A stretch of 64,000 nt of DNA from CAVTJX01 sp963735175 (GTDB taxonomy: Bacteria; Electryoneota; RPQS01), in contig CAVTJX010000003.1 in NCBI GenBank assembly GCA_963735175.1, forward strand, positions 124,001 to 188,000. Direction: 5' to 3'. Made by a program: the position numbers and the translations under genes. Below, one piece after another: positions 26,498-34,199 of the stretch; position 1 is the stretch's first letter, and each line of letters opens with the position of its first letter. The notes under the pieces were generated by a model. That model saw only the letters and a list, made by a program, of their open reading frames with translations, did no database searches and was not told where the DNA came from.

Positions 26498-26526
26498 TTG
26501 ACAAACGGTCATTTTTTAGTTATCCT
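26498..26526 (+). promoter_or_regulatory. Near-consensus sigma70 promoter downstream of ssb
   Basis: TTGACA (26498-26503), a 17-nt spacer and TATCCT (26521-26526). Transcription would begin near 26533, some 340 nt before the next coding start. Confidence 0.6.
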
Positions 26527-26532
26527 ACTTCG

Positions 26533-26870
26533 GTTGTTGGGGTAGTGAGGGAAGTGGCGGGTTTTGCCACTTTAGCCCCCATAATTACCAAGTAATTAGG
26601 CAGCCACGGGCACTGACCCGGCGGGCTTTTATCGGCCTGCGGTGAAGAGGAACGTGGCGGCCCGGCACATCCGGCTCGGGCATCGGGCCGGAAAAAAAGG
26701 CGCCAAAGCCTCACTATACTAAGCAGAGTTTATCGGGGCGATACGATGGTTCAAATGCCCCAAAATGTAGAACATGGACGTATAGGCTGATTTCGCGATA
26801 TGGTGGATTTGTTCAGTATGAGGAGTTCGACTCAAAGGATTCTTACGGTAATCCTGGTGTTCAAGGAGGA
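26533..26870 (+). ncRNA. Long structured leader or small RNA, identity unknown
   Basis: Between a strong promoter and the exported protein at 26874 lie about 340 nt with no gene. Successive stems are visible: AAGTGGC/GCCACTT nested in GGGG/CCCC (about 26539-26579), TAATTAC/GTAATTA (about 26583-26599), AGCCACG/CGTGGC (about 26602-26659), and CCGGC...GCCGG ending in a run of A (about 26669-26697). I compared it by eye with common riboswitches, 6S, SRP and RNase P cores without a match. It could be an untranslated leader or an independent RNA. Confidence 0.35.
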
Positions 26871-26873
26871 ATG

Positions 26874-27755
26874 ATGAAGAAGGTCATGTTTGTTCTGGTC
26901 GCCCTGCTGCTCGTCAGCACGTACTGCTTCGCGTTGGAGTCTGGACCCTCCAACAAGGTTGGGTACGTCAAGATCAACTGCCTGGTTGGCAACACGGCGT
27001 TTGGTCTGCCGTTCAAGTTCTGGCTGGTTCCGAGTGGCAACGTTCCGACCTACGGGACAGAGTCCACGAAGCCGTCGAGCATCGTTGGCACGCAGACGAA
27101 CTGCGGCACGATTTCGAATGCGGATCGGATCTCGGTGCAGGGCGGCTCGGGCGTGTACGCCTACCGGAACACGAACGCCTCTTGCGGCTGGGCGGGCACC
27201 CTCGAAACGGGCTCGTCAATGACGCCGGCCAAGGCGTATTTCTACAACAACAAGACGGCAGCCACGCGGACCCTCGTCCTGGCGGGTGAGGCGGATACCA
27301 CTGCGGTGGGCATCCCGGCGGTGAACATCATCGCCCCGGCCGTTTCGGGCGGCTCCGCTTCGACGCCGTATTCCTGGCGTGACCCACGGGATATCGCGCG
27401 CAACAAGCTCAATCTGCTTGCGGCGACGTTTACCGGTGGCACCATCGGCGGCTCTGACCGTGTGGCGGAGCAGGGCGGTACGGGAACGTACTTCTACTAC
27501 CGCACCAGCGATGGTACGTGGCAGGGAACGCTTCCGCAGGTGACCGCCGGCAAGGCCTACTATATCGTCAACAAGCATTTTGGCCACGCCTTCAGCTATC
27601 AGTATGTGGCCAGTGGCGCGGCGGTGACCATGCCTGAGACTCCCGCTCTCCGTGGCGATGCCGCGATTCAGAAAGTAACCGCACCTCCCGCAGTGACTCC
27701 TTCGGTGAAGAACCACTCGACGGCGGACACGAAGCCCACGACTTCGACAAAATGA
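26874..27755 (+). CDS. Exported protein with two internal repeats, unknown function
   Basis: The ribosome site AAGGAGG (26863-26869) favours ATG 26874 over 26871. The signal peptide is KKVMFVLVALLLVSTYCFA. The mature part contains two copies of a domain of about 100 residues. The first has NADRISVQGGSGVYAYRN and then GWAGTLETGSSMTPAKAYF. The second has GSDRVAEQGGTGTYFYYR and then TWQGTLPQVTAGKAYYI. The C-terminus is Pro/Thr/Lys-rich and low-complexity, with no sorting domain. It is the first gene after the long leader and may be highly expressed. Confidence 0.7.
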   Translation: MKKVMFVLVALLLVSTYCFALESGPSNKVGYVKINCLVGNTAFGLPFKFWLVPSGNVPTYGTESTKPSSIVGTQTNCGTISNADRISVQGGSGVYAYRNTNASCGWAGTLETGSSMTPAKAYFYNNKTAATRTLVLAGEADTTAVGIPAVNIIAPAVSGGSASTPYSWRDPRDIARNKLNLLAATFTGGTIGGSDRVAEQGGTGTYFYYRTSDGTWQGTLPQVTAGKAYYIVNKHFGHAFSYQYVASGAAVTMPETPALRGDAAIQKVTAPPAVTPSVKNHSTADTKPTTSTK

Positions 27756-27808
27756 TGAATATGACGAGTCACAACTCAAATGTGGATTTTAGCTCAAGGA
27801 GAACGTTC

Positions 27809-29263
27809 ATGAAGGCCAAAGTGCTATTGATTGCCGCGGCGTTGCTGATGTTCGCCGCTGTCAGTTTCGGTCAGGGTGGCGTCAACCCGTTCACGTTTGT
27901 AACCCTCACGTATCCCGTGACCCCGCAGATCGGTGATTGCTCGGGTCCCGCCGCGCGTCTGCCGCTGCCCGATGGTACGCCGGTTTATCTGTTCCTCGAT
28001 CCCAACAGCACCGGCCCGGATCCCTCCGATCCCCTCGCCCCGCTCTGTAACAACCCGCCGGAATGCGCTGACGGCCCGGCGTTGACCTGGAACATCAATC
28101 AGTTCGCGATCAACAGTGATGTCAGTGGCGCCGCCGGTACGTTCTATTGCGAGAACTACCTCAGCATCATCGCCGCCAACTTGCTGCCGAACCGCCTGTT
28201 CCTCCGCGTGTACTATCCGAATCGCGCCGAGTGGACGACAATGTACACGAGCCCCATCTTTGCGAACGGCGCCGATGGCGCGAACGTTGAGTATGAAGTG
28301 ACGACGTGGGTTTGTCAGGACACCGTCCGTACCCCGCCGGTTCTCTGCACCCAGACCGCGATGATCAGCTTCGTTCCGGTTCTGAATCCCGGTCCGCAGA
28401 CCCCCGTGCAGTTCAAGTGCATCGAAGTATGCGAAGGTGGCTCGACCGTTATTTCCGTGGGTCCGGTGGCGAATTCCCCGCTGCATCCCCGCCTCCCGAA
28501 CATCGTGATCACCCCCGGCTGCAATCCGTGCCCGGGCGAAGATCTTTGCACGCTGGATAATCCCGGCGCCGTGAACCCGATGGCTATCCCCGCGATTCCG
28601 CCGCTCTGGACATTCGTGCAGAATGGTGGCCTGTGGTTCGTTCAGACGACCGTTCTGGGTGTGGCCAATGGCTGCGTCTGTGTGACTTTTGACTTCCTCC
28701 TGCCCGTCGAAATGGGCAACGTGACCGTGACTCCGCTGGACAACAAGGCGGAGATGGTTTGGAACACCCGCAGTGAGTCCAGCCTGGCGCGTTTCGAAGT
28801 CGTGCGCGACGGCGAAGTGATCGGTGTTGAGACCGCCCGTAACCATACGAGCGATGAAAGCTATTTGTTTGTCGATGAGACCGCCGAAAACGGCCACATC
28901 TACACGTACGAACTGGCGGTTGTGGGTCTCGACGGCAGCCGTGACGTGGTCTTCTCGGGCAAGGTTGCTCCGAATGCCATGTATGCGAAGCCGACCGAGT
29001 ACGCCCTGGGCCAGAACTTCCCGAACCCCTTCAACCCGACGACGACGATCAGCTTTGACATCGTGGACACGAACCCCGTGACCCTGATGGTCTACAACGC
29101 CAACGGCCAGTTGGTGACCACGCTGTTGAACAACGTCTCGAAGGATGCCGGCCGTTACTCGATGAATTTCGACGCGTCGAACCTCACGAGCGGTCTGTAT
29201 TTCTACACCGTGAAGGTCGGCAATGTCTACACGGCCACCAAGAAGATGCTTCTGGTGAAGTAA
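27809..29263 (+). CDS. Secreted protein with C-terminal sorting domain, member of a local paralogous family
   Basis: The start ATG 27809 is preceded by AAGGAG (27796-27801) and followed by a signal peptide (KVLLIAAALLMFAAVSFG). The 484-residue protein has an N-terminal family domain (LPDGTPVYLFLDPNSTGPD, then DPLAPLCNNPP and RLFLRVYY) shared with the gene at 29389. A Cys-rich middle (CNPCPGEDLC) and a fibronectin-like segment (AEMVWNTRSESSLARFEVVR) follow. The sorting domain has NFPNPFNPTTTISFDI and ends TKKMLLVK. The frame is open to 27752, overlapping the previous stop, but the ribosome site and signal peptide fix the start. No enzymatic motif. Confidence 0.8.
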   Translation: MKAKVLLIAAALLMFAAVSFGQGGVNPFTFVTLTYPVTPQIGDCSGPAARLPLPDGTPVYLFLDPNSTGPDPSDPLAPLCNNPPECADGPALTWNINQFAINSDVSGAAGTFYCENYLSIIAANLLPNRLFLRVYYPNRAEWTTMYTSPIFANGADGANVEYEVTTWVCQDTVRTPPVLCTQTAMISFVPVLNPGPQTPVQFKCIEVCEGGSTVISVGPVANSPLHPRLPNIVITPGCNPCPGEDLCTLDNPGAVNPMAIPAIPPLWTFVQNGGLWFVQTTVLGVANGCVCVTFDFLLPVEMGNVTVTPLDNKAEMVWNTRSESSLARFEVVRDGEVIGVETARNHTSDESYLFVDETAENGHIYTYELAVVGLDGSRDVVFSGKVAPNAMYAKPTEYALGQNFPNPFNPTTTISFDIVDTNPVTLMVYNANGQLVTTLLNNVSKDAGRYSMNFDASNLTSGLYFYTVKVGNVYTATKKMLLVK

Positions 29264-29287
29264 ACTTGTTTGCAAGTCTCTTGGCAG

Positions 29288-29317
29288 AGCGGGGTCTGGG
29301 GATCCAGGCCCCGCTTT
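29288..29317 (+). terminator. Rho-independent terminator
   Basis: AGCGGGGTCTGG, loop GGAT and CCAGGCCCCGCT form a long stem followed by TTTGT, 25 nt past the stop codon at 29263. Confidence 0.7.
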
Positions 29318-29388
29318 GTCTAAGGGAGCAGGCAAGTGTATCCAACCTATTCACGTGGCTGCGAGATACTCACTGAAGGATAAATATC

Positions 29389-29925
29389 ATGGTTCGCTGG
29401 CTTGCCGCTTCCGCGCTCTTGTGTCTGCTGCTCGTTCCCTCCGCCTTTGGGCAGTTCACGTCAATTTGGGTGTACGTTCCCAATGACGGAGCCAACGCCG
29501 CACTGACGACCACTTGTAACGGCGCCACGCCGCTGCCCGATGGGCGCATCGTCCGCATATACTGGGATGTTGACAGTGACGGCCCGGACGGCACGGACCC
29601 CCTGGCGCCCTTGTGCGATCACCCCCCGATCTGCGAGGATGGCCCACCGCTCACGGTTGGATTGAATGAATTTATCATGAACGGCACAGCGGTTGAAATT
29701 GGCGCGGGCTATTTCTATATGGAAACGGCGTTCAGCTCGATCGCCGGCTTGCCGAGTCCCTCCCGCTTCTACCTTCGCGTTTATGAAGCGGATGGAGTCA
29801 ATATCCTGTGGACCAGCGTTGTGAAGACCCTCTCGGATGGGTATCAGGAAGTGAACCTGATCCGTGCCGATTGGACGTGCGGCGCGAACGGCCCGCAGTG
29901 CATCGTGCGCGACGAGCACGAATAG
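29389..29925 (+). CDS. Exported protein, short paralogue of the 27809 gene product
   Basis: 178 residues. The signal peptide (RWLAASALLCLLLVPSAFG) is followed by the family domain: ATPLPDGRIVRIYWDVDSDG, TDPLAPLCDHPPICEDGP, FYMETAFSS, RFYLRVYEADG. The match to the N-terminal domain at 27809 is clear by eye (LPDG, GPD, DPLAPLC, DGP, FYLRVY). It lacks the sorting domain and ends soon after the family domain. The Asp-rich first part could bind calcium (inference). Confidence 0.7.
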   Translation: MVRWLAASALLCLLLVPSAFGQFTSIWVYVPNDGANAALTTTCNGATPLPDGRIVRIYWDVDSDGPDGTDPLAPLCDHPPICEDGPPLTVGLNEFIMNGTAVEIGAGYFYMETAFSSIAGLPSPSRFYLRVYEADGVNILWTSVVKTLSDGYQEVNLIRADWTCGANGPQCIVRDEHE

Positions 29926-29999
29926 ACGTCGCCATCTCCCTGCTGCACCCCTTGGCCCTCGCGTGAACGGGGGGTGGGGAAGTGACTGAAATTTTGAAG

Positions 30000-30029
30000 A
30001 CAGGGCGTTCTTGGGGCGCCCTGTTTTTT
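30000..30029 (+). terminator. Rho-independent terminator
   Basis: ACAGGGCG and CGCCCTGT form the stem, directly followed by a run of six T. It lies 74 nt downstream of the stop at 29925. Confidence 0.85.
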
Positions 30030-30251
30030 AGTCCGGTGGGGAGAGGAACGCCTCCGGACCGCCGACTCCAATTCAATCCGGACCCGGGTGGGGGCGGCTG
30101 GAGCGGTCCGATACGGGCAAATACGGGATTTAATCGCCGGGCCGGGGGTGCGGCCTTGCAATTTTTCAGGAAACTTGCTAACTTCTTTGTGGTATAACAA
30201 CTGACTCTGAGTATCCCTTCGATTTTGTTTCTAACAATGCGTAGGAAGGCC

Positions 30252-31220
30252 ATGCAGAAACCGCTTCTGATTCTTCTGGCACTGGTGATCTGTGCCAGCG
30301 CCGTCATCGCGCCGGGCTGTAAACGGGCCGCGGCGACGGGCAAGCTGCAAATTATGTACAGCGGTAATATCCGCGGCAATGTCTCACCCTGTGGTTGACA
30401 CGACAAAAAAGGCGGAGTGGCCCGGTGGGCTACTTTTATCAATCGGCAGGGGAATCCCGACGCGGCGTGGCTGACGGTGGATGCCGGCAATTATGTGGAC
30501 CGGGACCCCAAGGGCGGCTGTTCGAACAAGTGCCAGTTCATGGTCACGAGCTACAAGGATCTGCACTATGACGTGCTGAACCTCGGACAGCAGGAAGTGT
30601 GGATGGGGCACGATGTGATCAAGGCGTTGATCGACACGACCAAGAATACGGAATTCGTGTCGGCCAATCTGTTGGATCTGAAGACGCGCAAGCCGTTGGC
30701 CAAGCCGTCCGTGATCCGCAATTACGGCAAGATGCGCGTGGGACTGATCGGGCTGTTGAACGAGACCGAATTCCCCAAAGGTTCGACGCTGCTGGACAGC
30801 ACGAAGCTGGAAATCATCCCCCACCTCGACGCGGCCAAGAAGTACCTGCCGAGCCTGATCCGGAAGACGGACGCGGTGGTGGTGCTGTGCGGCTTGACTT
30901 CGGCGCAGATCGACACGCTGGTGCAGCTATATCCGCAGATCGCGCTGGTAATTTCCAGCGGCGCGCTGCGGCAGGGCGAGAACGTGCAGCAAATCGGCAA
31001 GACGCGGGTGGTGGGCACCGGTACCTCGGGGTATAACGGCCACTGGGCGATGTTGGATTTCAATCCCGCCAACGGCGATAGTGTGGGCTTTACCAGTTTC
31101 AATGAGCCGCTGACGGACAGCTACGAAGAGACCGGAACGTGGGCGGACAAGCTGGCGGCGTTTAATGCCGCTCCCCCACCGCCGCCGGCCAAGGCCGCGC
31201 CGACGCCGGGTAAAGGCTAA
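30252..31220 (+). CDS. Probable selenoprotein: UshA/metallophosphatase-like exported protein with in-frame TGA (Sec49)
   Basis: From ATG 30252 the 322-residue frame is open to TAA 31220 except for one TGA at 30396-30398 in the context SPCG-TGA-HDKKGGVARWA. The N-terminus is a signal peptide, possibly a lipoprotein (APGC). The layout follows 5'-nucleotidase-like metallophosphatases, but the metal ligands are altered. SGNIRG stands where TNDxHG is expected, LTVDAGNYV ends in Asn instead of Asp, and GQQE replaces GNHE. The next gene is a paralogue with TGA at the same place. Both have an identically spaced hairpin downstream of the TGA. The simplest reading is selenocysteine in a Cys-Gly-Sec motif, giving a redox rather than phosphatase role (inference). 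A stop there would leave only a 48-residue peptide. Confidence 0.85.
30416..30434 (+). promoter_or_regulatory. Candidate bacterial SECIS hairpin, first selenoprotein gene
   Basis: AGTGGCCC pairs with GGGCTACT (8 bp, one G-U) around a GGT loop. The stem begins 17 nt after the TGA, inside the coding sequence. This matches the usual SelB-binding position and the preference for G at the start of the apical loop. Confidence 0.75.
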
Positions 31221-31243
31221 TTATTTTGGGAAGACCGACGATC

Positions 31244-32185
31244 ATGATTCGACCGCGCTTGCTGCCGCTGTTGGCGGCGCTGCTGGGGTTGGGTGTCTGC
31301 GCCGTGCAACTGACGGCGCAGGCCGGCCATAAGGGCAAAGTAATGCCGCCGGCTCGCGTTCACTTCTCAGGCAATCTGGAAGGTGAACTGGAACCCTGTG
31401 GTTGACACGTGAAGAAAGGCGGGCTGGCCCGGAGGGCCGGCTTCCTGACGCAGTCGCGTGCCGATACCGTGTTGAACCTGACAGTGGATGCGGGCAATTT
31501 TGCGCCCGCGACGGCGGCGCCGGGCGATTCCATCAAGACGCTCGCGTTCGTTGAATTCTATCGCCGTTATGGCTATGACGCCGTGGGGCTGTCGAACCGC
31601 GAGATTGCGCGCGGGCTGTCGCTGTGGCGCAAAGCCGCGGCGGAGGGCTTGCCGGTGGTGGCGGCGAACGTGTTTCAGAACGCGCACAGCTTGAAACCGG
31701 TGTTTCAGCCGTATGTCATTCGCAAGGAGCAGGGGCGCAAGCTGGGTGTGATCGGCTTTGTCTCGGCGTCGGCGTGGAAGGCAAAGCGCGACACGGCGGC
31801 CGTGGAGCGGTGGGAGTCGCCGTTTGCGATGGGCAAGCTCGTGCACAAGGTGGCGAAGAAGAGCGATTGGCTGACGGTGATCGGCGAGTTCACACTGCAC
31901 GAAGCCGATTCGCTGGTCAAAGCGTTTCCCGAAATTGATCTCGTCGTCACGAGTGGTGTGCGCACCGACCAACCGACGCGTGCCGGTCACAGTCTGATTA
32001 TCGGTACGCAAGCCAAGGGCAGCTTCGCCAATTTCCTCGATCTCACTCGGGCGCCGACGGATAGTCTCGAGTATTCGAACCGCTCGCAAGTGCTGGACGA
32101 GAGCGTGCCGATCGATTCCTCGGAAGTGCAGATGCTGACCGAGACCAATAACCGGGTGAAAGCCCTGTCCGCGGTCACGCATTGA
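31244..32185 (+). CDS. Probable selenoprotein, tandem paralogue of the previous gene (Sec54)
   Basis: From ATG 31244 the frame runs 313 residues to the stop at 32185, interrupted only by TGA 31403-31405 in LEPCG-TGA-HVKKGGLARRAGF. The signal peptide is LLPLLAALLGLGVCAVQLTAQA. As in its neighbour, the metallophosphatase landmarks are degenerate: FSGNLEG for the first motif, LTVDAGNFA for the second, and SNREI where NHE would be. The C-terminal half has IGFVSASAW and VVTSGVRTDQP. The context of both TGAs and the hairpin geometry are the same, which argues strongly against chance stops. It lies 23 nt after the first gene, so the two are probably one operon. Confidence 0.85.
31423..31441 (+). promoter_or_regulatory. 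Candidate bacterial SECIS hairpin, second selenoprotein gene
   Basis: GCTGGCCC pairs with GGGCCGGC (8 bp, one U-G) around a GGA loop, starting 17 nt after the TGA. Spacing and stem length equal those of the first gene, although several stem bases differ. Confidence 0.75.
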
Positions 32186-32228
32186 GCGCGGCGGACGGAG
32201 CGAAAATGGCTTATCCGTGGAGGTGCCG

Positions 32229-32894
32229 TTGAAACGCGACTCTTGGATTGCTGCGCAATTGGTTGCGGCCGTCGTGTTGTTTGTGGGTCTGCTGCCCGCC
32301 CTGGCGGCGGATAATCCGGTAAAAAAGCAGTGGCCGGCTCCGGAAGATCCGACGGATTATCGCATTATCGTGTTTGATTCCGATGACCCGCCGCCGTGGT
32401 TTCCGGAAGCCAATCCTTACAATCGACTGGCGTCGATGAATTCGTGGACGGCGCCGGTGCTCGATCACTCGGGCAAACCGCACGCGCACGGGCATTTGAT
32501 CCAAGTGCTTATGGACGGCGGCAACGGCGTGCCGGACGCGCCGCATCCCGACGGCACACCCGGCGGCGATGATTCGCTCGCGTTCGGCAACTGGAATATG
32601 ATGCGGCTCTTGGGCGTGGACACCCCGCCGGTGCCGGACGGTAAGAGCGGGATGTTTTTCTCGCTGCGCTACTTTGTGCCGTTCAGCCCGAACCGGGCAT
32701 ATTATTTGCGATTATGGGAGGGTGACGATATTGCCATCGCTCCCTATTACCAGGACACGGTCGAGTACGATTTCGGCAATGATCGCGGGGGCGCAATGCT
32801 GCGCATTCCGGAAGGGGGTCCGGTCGATGTCGACTGGAAATTCGGCCCTTCCAAGCCGCGAACCAAGCCGGCGAATTCTCCCAAGACCCAATAA
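32229..32894 (+). CDS. Exported protein, divergent member of the local secreted family
   Basis: The start is probably TTG 32229, five bases after GGAGGT. The signal peptide is AAQLVAAVVLFVGLLPALA. About 221 residues. QVLMDGGNGVPDAPHPDGTP, then SLRYFVPFSPNRAYYLRLWE, resembles the Asp-rich start and the FYLRVYE strand of the 27809/29389/33018 proteins. No sorting domain. It directly follows the two selenoprotein genes (43 nt) and could be part of their transcript. Function unknown. Confidence 0.65.
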   Translation: MKRDSWIAAQLVAAVVLFVGLLPALAADNPVKKQWPAPEDPTDYRIIVFDSDDPPPWFPEANPYNRLASMNSWTAPVLDHSGKPHAHGHLIQVLMDGGNGVPDAPHPDGTPGGDDSLAFGNWNMMRLLGVDTPPVPDGKSGMFFSLRYFVPFSPNRAYYLRLWEGDDIAIAPYYQDTVEYDFGNDRGGAMLRIPEGGPVDVDWKFGPSKPRTKPANSPKTQ

Positions 32895-32958
32895 CCACGC
32901 GCTGTGGAGGATGGGTCGGCGGCGAAGCGTTCGTCTCTGACCCACATTCTGACGGTAT

Positions 32959-32995
32959 AAAACCGGAGCGGACGGCAAGTCCCCTCCGGTTTTTT
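32959..32995 (+). terminator. Rho-independent terminator
   Basis: AAACCGGAG and CTCCGGTTT form the stem around a loop of about 15 nt, followed by a run of T. It probably ends the transcript of the selenoprotein cluster. Confidence 0.75.
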
Positions 32996-33017
32996 ATCGC
33001 GCATTCGGGTCATCACC

Positions 33018-33822
33018 ATGAAATTATGTTTGACGCTCGCAACGATGATGTTGATGGGTCTTGGCACTTTGGGCCGGGCCACCACCTTTCGCGTGGAAGT
33101 CGCGTATTTTGATTTTGCGGGCGGACCGCTGACGGAGAATGCGTTGAGCGCGACGCCGTTGGCCGACGGTTGTCTCGGGCAGGTGCTGCTGGATATCGCG
33201 GATGACGGCATCGCCGCGCCGCAGAAGGACGGCACGCCGGGCGCCGGTGACGCGCTCTATGCGCGGGCGCAGCGCGATGCGGATAACAGCGGCACGTTCC
33301 GCCTCAATGGCGCGGCGTTACTGGATGCGCCGGGTTGTTTCTGGGCGGATCCGGGCATCGAAGGCGAGGTGCCGGGGCACCGGCTGTTCGTGCGCGTGTG
33401 GAACGCCGTCCGATCCGCAAGCGGCCACGGCCTATTGGGATTCGCCGCTCTACGACGTATTGCCCGGCGAACAGCAGATGATTTTTGCGCGCGCGGCGCT
33501 GATCTGCCACGCGTTCGCGTCTGCGGCGCAAAGCGCCACGGCGGAGACGCTGCCGCGGGAAATGGACGTGCTGAGCACGTATCCGAATCCGTTCAACAGC
33601 AGCGCGCGGGTGCAGTTTCAACTGGCTGTAGCCGCGACCGTGCAGCTCGCGATCTACGACACGCAGGGCCGCCTCGTGACGACGCTGGTGGACGGCGCAC
33701 TTGCGGCAGGCAGACATCAACTCCGCTTTGACGCTTCTGGCTTACCTTCGGGATTGTATTTCGCCTCGCTGAAAACCGGTGGCAAGCAGCAGGCGGTGCG
33801 GAAATTGCTGCTGGTGAAGTGA
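33018..33822 (+). CDS. Secreted family protein with C-terminal sorting domain, one frameshift
   Basis: The N-terminal frame (ATG 33018; signal peptide CLTLATMMLMGLGTLGRA) carries the local family domain: QVLLDIADDGIAAPQKDGTP, FRLNGAALLDAPGCFW, HRLFVRVWNAV. Near 33410 the frame changes. The second frame continues AYWDSPLYDVLPGEQQMIF and the sorting domain STYPNPFNSSARVQF, ending VRKLLLVK at 33822. Both parts belong together, so the slip is probably an error. Total length about 268 residues. A family C repeat begins 1 nt before the last base of the stop codon. Confidence 0.75.
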
Positions 33823-33853
33823 ACGTGACGTTCAATCCGTGGCGCTGGCGCCG
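33821..33853 (+). repeat. Palindromic repeat family C, copy 2
   Basis: GAACGTGACGTTCAATCC followed by GGCGCTGGCGCC, beginning inside the TGA stop of the secreted protein gene. See 3198-3232. Confidence 0.65.
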
Positions 33854-33919
33854 TTGATTTCCGCCGCGCGCAGACGCACGGGCAGGGACTTTTCCAGCAG
33901 AGACGTATAATCGACCCCT

Positions 33920-33980
33920 AGGCAACGGGCTCTGTCCCGTTGCTCGGAATGATGCGGCGGGGCAGAGCCCGCCGCCCAGG
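33920..33980. repeat. Palindromic repeat family D, copy 1
   Basis: Two hairpins: GGCAACGGGCTCTGTCCCGT and GCGGGGCAGAGCCCGCCGCC. It is preceded by CCTA. Related pairs at 35069-35132 and 60622-60682. Confidence 0.75.
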
Positions 33981-34010
33981 TTAAAATAAATCGCCCAAGT
34001 AGAAATGAAC

Positions 34011-34043
34011 CGCCGCGCGGGGTTTCCTAACCCTGCGCGTTTG
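34011..34043 (+). repeat. Palindromic repeat family E, copy 2
   Basis: CGCCGCGCGGGG, TTTCCTAA, CCCTGCGCG. It lies 30 nt after the family D copy. The same D and E pairing recurs around 60535-60682 in opposite order. Confidence 0.65.
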
Positions 34044-34100
34044 TTTTGGGAGTGCGCGTCAACAGGTTGACTTCCGCACGGACGGTTGGAGGCCGCCTCG

Positions 34101-34197
34101 AGTGCCGAATCAACAAAGGTTGTCGTGGATGGGTCGGCTGCAAGCAGCCGACACCGCAGTCGCAGGTAACCAAGCGGACCATTCTTGATTCGGCACT
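34101..34197. repeat. 97-bp unit bounded by 13-nt inverted repeats
   Basis: AGTGCCGAATCAA at 34101-34113 and its exact complement TTGATTCGGCACT at 34185-34197 bracket an internal stem (GTCGGCTGCAAGCAGCCGAC, about 34132-34151). It could be a miniature mobile element. The IS5-type element begins at its right end. Confidence 0.5.
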
Positions 34198-34199
34198 AG

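Noticed and set aside
26533..26870. Known riboswitch, 6S, SRP or RNase P RNA in the leader
   Set aside because: Core consensus words recalled for c-di-GMP, cobalamin, TPP, SAM, glycine, SRP and RNase P RNAs were not found; left as unknown structured leader.
27824..29335. 503-codon minus-strand frame opposite the 27809 gene
   Set aside because: Antisense shadow with no recognisable domain.
30417..31220. Independent gene starting at GTG 30417 (and likewise 31409)
   Set aside because: These starts lie just after the TGA and within conserved GGVAR/GGLARR; no ribosome site precedes them, and the upstream signal peptides are in the same frame. The Sec reading explains both genes better.
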